In this document: piece after piece, positions 22,037 through 30,200 of the stretch
How the letters are laid out: each line of letters begins with the position of its first letter
How positions within the stretch are numbered: position 1 is the first letter of the stretch
Assembly: GCA_028285625.1 (NCBI GenBank)
Contig: JANQOX010000024.1
Coordinates: 1 to 54,424 of the forward strand
Source: Myxococcota bacterium
GTDB lineage: Bacteria > Myxococcota_A > UBA9160 > UBA6930
Direction: 5' to 3'
Length of the DNA stretch: 54,424 nt
Position numbers and translations under genes: made by a program
Notes under the pieces: model-generated
The model's database searches: none
The model's input: the letters and a program-made list of their open reading frames with translations, nothing else
What the model was told of the DNA's origin: nothing

Positions 22037-24184
22037 GTGAGCGAGTCCCCCTTCAGTGCGTCCTGGTATCGCGTCGCCGAGCTCACGCCCCGGCTGCGTG
22101 GGCACGCGCGCATCCATCGACACCGCTACCGCGGGCGCGTCTGGTACATGCTCGAGGACCTCTCGAACCAGCGCTTCCATCGCTTTCCGGCCACCGCCAA
22201 TGCGGTGATCGGGTTGATGGACGGCGAGCGCTCGGTCGACGACGTCTGGCGCGTCGCGACCGACACGCTCGGCGACGACGCGCCGACCCAGGACGAGATG
22301 ATCCGGCTGCTGGGCCAGCTCCACTCGGCCGACGTCCTGCAGTGCGACGTGCCGCCGGACACGGCCGAGCTCTTCGAGCGCCAGCACAAGCGCGAGACCA
22401 AGGAGCTGCGCAGCAAGCTCATGAACCCCTTCGCGATCCGCATCCCGCTGCTCGATCCGGATCGGTTCCTGGTGCGCACGCTGCCCTGGGTGCGGCCCCT
22501 GCTCGGCTGGGGTGGCGCGGCGCTGTGGCTCGCCGTGGTGCTGCCCGCCGTTTTCCTGGCTGCCACCCACTGGGGAGAGCTCACCGAGGGCGTGTTCGAC
22601 CGCGTGCTCACGGCCGGCAACCTGCTGCTGGTGTGGCTGATCTTTCCGGTGGTGAAGACCGTGCACGAGCTCGGTCATGGCTACCTCACCCGTCGTTTCG
22701 GGGGCGAGGTGCACGACATGGGCATCATGCTGCTGGTGTTCATGCCGGTGCCCTATGTGGACGCATCGAGCGCGAGCGCCTTCACCGAGAAGTCGAAGCG
22801 CATGCTGGTCGGTGCGGGGGGCATGATCGCCGAGGTGTTCCTCGCCGCGCTGGCCATGTTGCTGTGGGTCGCCGTCGAGCCGGGTGCCGTGCGCGCGGTG
22901 GCCTACAACGTGCTGCTGATCGGTGGCGTCACCACCCTGCTGTTCAATGCGAACCCCCTCCTGCGGTTCGACGGCTACTACATCCTGGGCGACTGGCTCG
23001 AGATCCCGAACCTGCGCCAGCGGGCCAACGGCTACTTCAAGTACCTGACCCAGCGCTACGCCTTCGGGCAGCACGACGCCGAAGAGCCCGACGCGAGCCG
23101 CGGAGAGAAGGCCTGGTTCCTCGGGTTCGCTACGGCAGCGTTTCTCTATCGCGCCGTGGTGGTCGCTGCCATCCTGCTGTTCATCCTCGATCAGTCGCTC
23201 GTACTGGGGACGCTCCTGGTCTCGCTCGCCGTGGTGGGCTGGTTCGGCGTGCCCCTCGGCAAGGGTCTCAAGTTCCTGTTCACCGATCCCCGGCTTCGGA
23301 GGCAGCGCCCCCGGGCGCTCTTCGTGGTGGGCGGGGTGGTGGCCCTGCTCCTGGCGATGATCGTCCTCTTGCCGGCTCCTTATCGCACGACCGCCCAGGG
23401 CATCGTTTGGCTTCCCGAAGAGGCCTTCGTGCGTGCCGAGACCGGCGGCTTCGTAGAGCGCGTGGTGGCCACACCCGGGGGTCGCGTCGCCCCTGGCGAC
23501 GTGCTGCTCGAGCTTCACAGCCCCGAGATCGAGCGCATCGTGCGGGTCGAGGGGGCATCGCTTCGCGAGCTGCAGGCACGCCACGCGCGGATCCGCGTAG
23601 ACAGCGAGGCCCGCGCCCGCATGATCGAGGAGGAGATCGCGGTCGCCTCGGGACGCCTCGCCCGTGCGCGCGAGCGCGCTGCCGAGCTCACGCTGCGAAG
23701 CCAGGCCTCCGGTGTCTTCGTCTCGCCACGTGCCGCCGATCTTCCGGGGCGCTTCGTGCGCCAGGGCGAGGTGCTGGGGCACGTCCTCGACCCCGGGCAT
23801 GCCACCGTGCGGGCGGTGGTCCCGGCAGAGGACATCGACCTGGTGCGCGATCGCACGCGCGGGGTCGAGGTCCGACTCGCCCACCGGCTCGACCGGGTCC
23901 TGCCTGCGAGCATTGCCAGGAACGTGCCGAAGGCCAGCGAGATGCTTCCGAGCGCGGCACTGGGGACCCAGGGAGGCGGTGGCATCGCGACCGATCCGAG
24001 CGAGCCGAACGGCCGCCGCGCCCTCGAGAAGCTCTTCGAGATCGACCTGTCGCTGCCTTCCGAGACCCGCGTCGCACAGGCCGGGGGTCGCGTGTACGTG
24101 CGCTTCGATCACGGCTATCGCCCGCTCGCGGCCCAGTGGTACCGAAGCCTGCGACAGCTCTTCCTGGCGCGCTTCGATGTCTAG
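22037..24184 (+). CDS. PqqD-like / M50 site-2 protease / HlyD fusion
   Basis: A 715-residue protein. Residues ~38-105 resemble a PqqD-type peptide-chaperone domain (WYMLEDLSNQRFHRFPATA, HSADVL). A multi-pass membrane region follows with the zinc motif HELGH (210-214) and NPLLRFDGYY (306-315), whose Asp is the expected third zinc ligand of M50 proteases. Further membrane helices lie near 363-405 and 425-445. From ~450 a HlyD-like part begins, with AETGGFVERVVATPGGRVAPGD, a coiled coil ~500-565 and RSQASGVFVSP. This layout is that of 'putative peptide zinc metalloprotease' proteins found near peptide-maturation and export genes. The GTG at 22037 is placed 7 bases after the upstream stop. It overlaps the SecA-like gene by 8 bases. 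It may clip, hold or pass the giant proteins; the substrate is inferred. Confidence 0.9.
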   Translation: MSESPFSASWYRVAELTPRLRGHARIHRHRYRGRVWYMLEDLSNQRFHRFPATANAVIGLMDGERSVDDVWRVATDTLGDDAPTQDEMIRLLGQLHSADVLQCDVPPDTAELFERQHKRETKELRSKLMNPFAIRIPLLDPDRFLVRTLPWVRPLLGWGGAALWLAVVLPAVFLAATHWGELTEGVFDRVLTAGNLLLVWLIFPVVKTVHELGHGYLTRRFGGEVHDMGIMLLVFMPVPYVDASSASAFTEKSKRMLVGAGGMIAEVFLAALAMLLWVAVEPGAVRAVAYNVLLIGGVTTLLFNANPLLRFDGYYILGDWLEIPNLRQRANGYFKYLTQRYAFGQHDAEEPDASRGEKAWFLGFATAAFLYRAVVVAAILLFILDQSLVLGTLLVSLAVVGWFGVPLGKGLKFLFTDPRLRRQRPRALFVVGGVVALLLAMIVLLPAPYRTTAQGIVWLPEEAFVRAETGGFVERVVATPGGRVAPGDVLLELHSPEIERIVRVEGASLRELQARHARIRVDSEARARMIEEEIAVASGRLARARERAAELTLRSQASGVFVSPRAADLPGRFVRQGEVLGHVLDPGHATVRAVVPAEDIDLVRDRTRGVEVRLAHRLDRVLPASIARNVPKASEMLPSAALGTQGGGGIATDPSEPNGRRALEKLFEIDLSLPSETRVAQAGGRVYVRFDHGYRPLAAQWYRSLRQLFLARFDV

Positions 24185-26165
24185 CGCGGCGCTCGATCTA
24201 AGACCGTCTCGCGGCGTCTACCCCGAGCGCGAAGAGCCGAACCTCGGCTGGCTCGACAAGATGGGCTCGCGCGTGGCGGGCGCGGTGTCGAGGCGCCTTC
24301 GCAGCCGTGCCGCGGCAGCCGACCCGGTGATCCGGTGGGCCGCGGAACACGAGGCCGCCCATGCCAGCCTGGACGACGCCGGGCTCGCGGCGGCGGCGCG
24401 AGAGCTCCGTCCCGTGCTCCGTCGGGAGGGCTTCCGAGACGAGCTCGCCGGTCGCGCCTTCGCCCTGGTGCGCGAGACCGCGAAGCGGCGCCTGGGCCAA
24501 CGGCACCACGACGTGCAGCTGCGCGGGGGCTGGGTGCTGCTGCAGGGGATGCTCGCCGAGATGGAGACCGGCGAGGGCAAGACCCTCACCGCCACCCTGC
24601 CGGCGGCGACCGCAGCGCTGGCCGGCCTGCCCGTGCACGTCATCACCGTGAACGACTATCTCGCCGCGCGCGACGCCGAAGAGATGGGGCCGATCTACGA
24701 GGCGCTCGGGCTGCGGGTGGGCTTGATCCAGCACGACATGCTGCCGGACGAGCGGCGCGCCGCCTACGCCGCCGACATCACCTACTGCACGAACAAGGAC
24801 CTGACCTTCGACTACCTGCGCGATCGCATCGCCCTAGGCGCCGTCCGGACGCGCAGGCGGCTTCAGCTCGAGAGCCTGGGCGAGGGGGGCTCTCGTGCGG
24901 ATCGGCTGCTGCTCCGGGGCCTGTGCTTCGGCATCGTCGACGAGGCCGACAGCGTGCTGATCGACGAGGCGCGCACGCCGCTGCTGATCTCGGAGGAGCA
25001 CGACGACGACGAAGAAGAGGATCTCTACGAGACCGCGTTGGCGCTGGCCGAGCAGCTCGAGGACGGTCGCGACTTCACGCTGCGCGAGCGCGAGAGGACC
25101 GTGGAGCTCACGTCGGCGGGAGAGGACCGGCTCGGGGAGCTCTCCGCTTCGCTCGACGGGTTGTGGAAGGGGCCGCGGCGTCGCGCGCAGCTCGCCGAGC
25201 AGGCGCTCACCGCGCTTCATCTCTTCCGGCGCGACGAGCACTACCTGCTGGCGGACGACAAGGTCCAGATCATCGACGAGTTCACGGGCCGGTTGATGCC
25301 CGACCGCTCCTGGGAGCGCGGACTGCACCAGATGATCGAGGTGAAGGAGGACTGCGAGCTGACCGGTCGTCGCGAGACCCTCGCGCGCATCAGCTACCAG
25401 CGCTTCTTCCGCCGCTACCAACGGCTGGCCGGCATGACCGGAACGGCCCACGAGGTGGCCGGCGAGCTCGGGTCGGTCTATCGGCTGGCGGTGGTGCGCA
25501 TCCCCACCAACCGGCCGCTGCTGCGCAAGGAGCTGCCCCCCACGGTGCACGCGACCCAGGAGGCGAAGTGGCGCCGGGTCGTCGAGCGGGTTCGCGCCGT
25601 GCACGCGGAAGGCAGGCCGGTCCTGGTGGGTACGCGCTCGGTCGGCGCCTCGGAGCACCTGAGCGGGCTTCTCGATGCGGCCGGCCTGCCGCATCGGGTG
25701 CTGAATGCGCGGCAGGACGAGGGGGAGGCCGAGGTCGTGGCCCAGGCCGGGCAGGCCGGACGCATCACCGTGGCGACGAACATGGCGGGCCGCGGTACCG
25801 ACATCCGCCTCGACGAGGCGGCGCGCGCGGCAGGCGGTCTGCACGTGATCGCGACCGAGCGTCACGAGGCGGGTCGCATCGATCGCCAGCTCTTCGGTCG
25901 GTGCGGTCGACAGGGAGATCCCGGAAGCTTCGAGATGCAGGCCTCGCTCGAGGACGATCTCGTGCGCGCCCATGGTGGCCGCGTGGCGAGCCTTCTGACA
26001 CCGGCCGCGAGGCGAGACGATCCGGTCGGCGCGCGCTTGCGTGATCAGGTGACGCGGCGTGCGCAGCAAAGCGCCGAGCGCCGGCACTCGCGCGACCGGC
26101 GCCAGCTGCTCAAGACCGACGATCAGATCTCGAACCTGCTGGCCTTCTCGGGGCGCGGCGAATGA
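24177..26165 (+). CDS. Short SecA-type ATPase lacking the C-terminal third
   Basis: A 662-residue SecA relative; housekeeping SecA has about 900. All motor motifs are present: Walker A GEGKT (132-136), DEAD (255-258) within VDEADSVLIDEARTPLLIS, the preprotein-binding region up to IIDEFTGRLMPDRSW, GMTGTA (419-424), TNMAGRGTD (534-542) and GRCGRQGD (574-581). The chain stops about 80 residues after that last motif, near the start of the long helix of the scaffold domain. The helical wing, two-helix finger and zinc-binding tail are therefore absent. ATG at 24177 overlaps the upstream gene by 8 bases. The stop overlaps the next ATG (ATGA), so the short length looks natural rather than a frameshift. 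No SecY partner is nearby. It probably powers export of the flanking giant proteins; this is inference. Confidence 0.93.
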   Translation: MSSAALDLRPSRGVYPEREEPNLGWLDKMGSRVAGAVSRRLRSRAAAADPVIRWAAEHEAAHASLDDAGLAAAARELRPVLRREGFRDELAGRAFALVRETAKRRLGQRHHDVQLRGGWVLLQGMLAEMETGEGKTLTATLPAATAALAGLPVHVITVNDYLAARDAEEMGPIYEALGLRVGLIQHDMLPDERRAAYAADITYCTNKDLTFDYLRDRIALGAVRTRRRLQLESLGEGGSRADRLLLRGLCFGIVDEADSVLIDEARTPLLISEEHDDDEEEDLYETALALAEQLEDGRDFTLRERERTVELTSAGEDRLGELSASLDGLWKGPRRRAQLAEQALTALHLFRRDEHYLLADDKVQIIDEFTGRLMPDRSWERGLHQMIEVKEDCELTGRRETLARISYQRFFRRYQRLAGMTGTAHEVAGELGSVYRLAVVRIPTNRPLLRKELPPTVHATQEAKWRRVVERVRAVHAEGRPVLVGTRSVGASEHLSGLLDAAGLPHRVLNARQDEGEAEVVAQAGQAGRITVATNMAGRGTDIRLDEAARAAGGLHVIATERHEAGRIDRQLFGRCGRQGDPGSFEMQASLEDDLVRAHGGRVASLLTPAARRDDPVGARLRDQVTRRAQQSAERRHSRDRRQLLKTDDQISNLLAFSGRGE

Positions 26166-27043
26166 AGAAGGCAGGGTTCGGGTCGGCTTCGGCAGCCGCG
26201 TGGGGGGTGGTCGTCTGCGTGCTGGGGATGGGTGCGCCCGCGGGCGGGCAGGGGGCCGGCTCTGCGCGGCCGCCGAGCGCCACGGCGACCGCGGACACGT
26301 CCCCGCAGGATCTCTCGTGCCTGATCCAGCCCAAGGCGTTGGTGGCCGTCGCGAGCCCTGTCGAAGGCGTCATCGAGGCGATCGAGGTCGACCGGGGGGA
26401 CTCCGTCGAGGAGGGCCAGGTCGTGGCGCGGCTCGAGTCGAGCCTCGAGCGCGCGGCCGTAGCGGCGGCCCGCGCGCGGGCCGAGGCGCTCGCGCGCGAG
26501 AAGAGCGGCCAGGTACGGCTCGACTTCGCCGAGCGCAGCCTCGCACGCAGCGCCGAGCTCAAGCGCAAGGAGGCGGTCTCGCTGCAGGTGCACGACGAGG
26601 CCGAGACCGAGAAGCAGCTCGCCGAGCTCGAGCTGCAGGAGGCGCGCGAGGTCAACCGGGTGGCGCAGCTCGAGCTGCGACGTGCCCAGGCGGGCCTCGA
26701 GCGGCGCACCATCCGCAGCCCGGTCTCGGGCGTGGTCGTGCGCCGCATCATCTCGGCGGGCGAGTACGCCGACCCGCCGCAGGTGCTCGAAGTCGCGGAG
26801 ATCGATCCGCTCTACGTCGAGGTCTTCGCCCCCGTCGACCGGCTCGGCACCATCGCCGTCGGGGACACGGCCACGGTGGTCCCCGAGGGCCGCGGGCTCA
26901 CGCCGACCCGGGCCAGCGTCACCGTGGTGGACCCGGTGGTCGACGCTGCGAGCGGCACCTTCGGAGTGCGCCTCGAGATCCCGAACGCCGACCATGCGAT
27001 CCCGGCGGGGCTCCGCTGTCGCGTGCGATTCGGGGACGGGTAG
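26162..27043 (+). CDS. Secreted HlyD/RND-type periplasmic adaptor subunit
   Basis: A 293-residue adaptor. The N-terminus has a signal peptide (KK, then AAAWGVVVCVLGMGAPAGG), so unlike the first two adaptor-containing proteins of the operon it is not permanently membrane-spanning. Lipoyl half-motif VASPVEGVIEAIEVDRGDSV (~63-82) is followed by a coiled coil (~90-185), the second half IRSPVSGVVVRRIISAGEY (~188-206), and a beta-barrel/membrane-proximal part with GDTATVVPEG and IPNADHAIPAGLRCRV. These are RND/MFP family hallmarks; the family links inner-membrane machinery to a TolC-type channel. The ATG lies inside the stop of the SecA-like gene (ATGA), so translation is coupled. It ends the operon, 189 bases before giant gene 2. 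Neither an RND pump nor TolC is encoded here. Confidence 0.9.
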   Translation: MKKAGFGSASAAAWGVVVCVLGMGAPAGGQGAGSARPPSATATADTSPQDLSCLIQPKALVAVASPVEGVIEAIEVDRGDSVEEGQVVARLESSLERAAVAAARARAEALAREKSGQVRLDFAERSLARSAELKRKEAVSLQVHDEAETEKQLAELELQEAREVNRVAQLELRRAQAGLERRTIRSPVSGVVVRRIISAGEYADPPQVLEVAEIDPLYVEVFAPVDRLGTIAVGDTATVVPEGRGLTPTRASVTVVDPVVDAASGTFGVRLEIPNADHAIPAGLRCRVRFGDG

Positions 27044-27232
27044 CCGCGCGCGATCCGGCTTTGCCCGGAACGCTCCCTGGGGCTTTCCCTAGTGCACGGG
27101 TCGATTCGGGTGCACGCGGGTCCCATTCGCGGGACGACTCGGGCCGCTGGATCGTGTCTCGCCATGTGTGTGGATCGTCACCGTATGGCGTAGGGCGCGT
27201 GGTAGGATTCGCGTGCGCACCCGGAGCGAGAG
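27044..27232 (+). promoter_or_regulatory. Control region of giant gene 2
   Basis: These 189 bases hold no gene. They contain dyad copy C (27077-27092), a repeated GTGCACG (27092-27098 and 27110-27116), and a short inverted repeat GTCCC...GGGAC around 27119-27134. GGAG at 27223-27226 lies six bases before the TTG start. I found no TGG-N7-TTGC sigma-54 pair and no convincing -35/-10 here. Confidence 0.5.
27077..27092 (+). promoter_or_regulatory. Shared dyad, copy C (candidate operator)
   Basis: CTGGGG-CTTT-CCCTAG, one base shorter in the spacer than copies A and B, 141 bases before giant gene 2. The right half and the following T are identical to copy A (CCCTAGT). Confidence 0.5.
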
Positions 27233-30200
27233 TTGTCCAAGCGGATCCAGGCACGCAAGACACCGAGGTGGTTCCGGCGGAGCCGTTCGCGCCGCCGCCA
27301 CCGCAAGCGGTTCGTGCTCGATGCACTCGAGCCGCGCATGCTGCTCTCGGCCGACCCGGTCGCGTTGCTTCCCGACGTAGGCGGCGATAACGAGATCGTG
27401 CCCAGCCTCGAGCTGCTGACCGGCGATGGGCAACCCGTCGCGCCCGCTTCGGCTCCCGCGAATGATCCGGTCCCGCCCGCGCAGCTCGGCCCGAAAGTCC
27501 AGGTCCCGGGGCTGTTCGTCTGGGACGAGATCGGACCCTTCGGCTCCAGTGGCAAGGTCTTCGGCAACGGGGTCGACATCTCGAACACGCAAGGCCTGAC
27601 CGAGGACATCAAGGTCGCGGGGGCCGTTCAGCACGTGATCTCGCGAACCGTGGGCGGCAAGACGGCCGCCTGGGCCGCCACTGTGAACGGCGGCATCTGG
27701 TTCACCCCCGATCTCGACGCGGCCGTGCCCGTGTGGGAGGCCCAGACCGACGACCTCGGTTCACTCGCGATCAGCACGATCGTGTTCGACCCGTACGACA
27801 CCAATGTGCTCTGGGCAGGAACGGGCGCCTTCTCGAATTCAGGCATCTCGGGTGAGCAGGCGATCGGTCTGCTCCGGGGGACCGTCGGCTCGAATGGAAA
27901 GACGACATGGGAGCTACGCGGACAGAAGGATCTGAAGGGCAAGGAGATCACGTCGATCGTCGTCACCCGCGAGTTCGGAGCACGACGAATCGTCCTGGGG
28001 ACATTCAAGGGGGTCCAGGTCAGTACGGACGAGGGTAAGAGCTTTCAGTCCAAGGGCGGGCGCTTCATCGACTCGGTCGTTGCGGTCTCCAAGCCCGGGG
28101 TGAATCTCCAGCATCCCGACGTGCTGTTCATGGCCAACACGATCCAGAAGGCCGCGAGCGGCATCTACCGCAGCAACGATGGCGGAGAGAACTGGACCCT
28201 CGTCTCGCGAGCGGTGGCCGATCCGATCGGCGGCGGCAACTTCGACTTCAGCAAGGCCCAGCGCATCGTGCTCGCGGCGAGCAGCGGGGCGAGCCCCCGC
28301 ATCTACGCCGCGGTCGTCGCGCAGCAGACCGGAACCAGCAGGGGCCCGGGTCTCGTCCGCATCTTCAAGTCGCCGGACCTGGGTCAGAACTGGTCGTTCG
28401 TGATTGGAACGCCGGGCACCAACGAGCAGGTGCTTCAGGGCGGGGCGCTCCAGCCCGCGCAGTTCTTCGGCGTGAATCCGGGCGGTCAGGGCCTGAAGAA
28501 CCTCGCGATGGTCGTCGACCCGACGAGGCCCGACGTGATCTACGTGGGCGGGGATCGGCAGCCGGTCGTCCAGACGACGGGCGGGGGAGTGAACAGTGCC
28601 GGGCTGCGAATCTTCGGAGCCCGCATCTTCCGACTCGACACCTCCAATCTCGCCAACGTCCAAAGCGTCCAGGTCGTGGGCAACAACACGCTCGTCGCGC
28701 CGGGTGCGCTCCAGTTCGGCAGCTCCCCCCATGCGGACAGCCGGGGCTTCTCCTTCGACCCCAATGGCCATCTACTCAGTGCGAACGACGGCGGTGTCCA
28801 TCGCCTGAACAACCCGTCGAGTCCGCTGCGCAACTGGGAGTCCGTCAACGGGACGCTCGCGACGAATGAGGTCCTGCGCCTCGCCTACGACCCGCTGAAC
28901 GACGTCGAGGTCATCGGTACCCAGGACAACGGCACGCAGCAGCGGACCAAGGGAACGAACCCGGCCGGCAGACCCGCCTGGGAGGTCGTGACGGGAGGCG
29001 ACGGAGGCTACCAGGACGTGGCCGTCGAGCTGCGGTCGGATGGTACCCACGAAGCCTGGCGCTACTACCTGGGCAACAACCTCAAGAGCTTCTTCCGGGC
29101 GCAGTACGACAGCGCGAACGCTCGCCAGGCGTTCCAGCGGGTGACGCTGCGCAGCAGCGCGGCTGCGGCGGATCGCAGCGGGCTCGCGGCAGCCGACCGC
29201 AACTTCAGCGGATTCGCCAACATCCCGTTCGCGGTCAACACGATCGACCCTCTGCGGATGGTCGTCGGCTTCCACGGCGTCTACGAGGCGATCGACCGGG
29301 GCAACGTCGTCTCGCGCGAGGTGCGCCAGCCCGGGGGCAAGGGCAACAACCCCCAACGCCTCGATGGCAAGGGACGCCTCCGCGATCAGTTCGGAGCCCG
29401 CGCGAAGGGCAACAAGCGGGACGATCTCGTCTCGGCCATGGCCTACGGGGGAATGAACCCGGACGGAACGAACGCGCCGGATGTGCTCTACGTCGCGCGA
29501 GGCGATCACGTCTACGTGCGTGGCGACACGCCGAGCCGCATCGGTCGATTCGACACCGTGACCAAGCTCAAGGGCGTGAAGCAGATCCGGGAGATCGTGC
29601 TCGATCCCACCAACTGGAAGGTGGCCTACGTCGTCGATGCCAACCATGTGTTCGCCACCGTGGATGGGGGCAAGAAGTGGAAGGAGATCACGGGCGATCT
29701 CGTTCCGACGGGGCGCAACACGGAGATCCGCTCGGCCGAAATCGTGAAGGTCGGGAGTGGTACCGACAAGCTCGACGTCCTTCTGGTGGGTGCGCAGTCA
29801 GGCGTGTTCTGGGTGCCCAATCCGGTGGGCGATCCGAACGCAGGTGCCAACTATCCCAAGCTACCCACCGGGCAGTTCCGCAAGGACTGGATCGAACTCG
29901 GCACCGGACTCCCCAACGCGATCGTCACGGACATCCACTACGAGCCGAAGCGCACGTTGCTCACGCCCGGCACCCCCATCGCGAACCGGGATACCGGCGA
30001 CGTCTTGCTCGTCGGGACCCTGGGGCGCGGAGTCTGGAAGCTCGCCGACGCCAGTGCCCGGCTCGAGCCGCGCTCCTTCGTGAGCCTGAGTCCATCGAGT
30101 GCGCCTTCGGCCGTGGAAGGGACGGCGGCGCCGGCGGACTTCGATCCCACCCGAGACATCGAGCCGGGCAGCTTCATCATCACGTCGGACGACACGCTGC

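Noticed and set aside
24177..26165. The short SecA-like gene as a frameshifted or decayed housekeeping secA
   Set aside because: Motor motifs are intact, both ends overlap neighbouring genes in operon fashion, and the stop is shared with the next start codon.
20110..27043. The operon as an ordinary type I secretion system
   Set aside because: No ABC ATPase with Walker A/LSGGQ and no TolC gene is present; the only NTPase is SecA-like.
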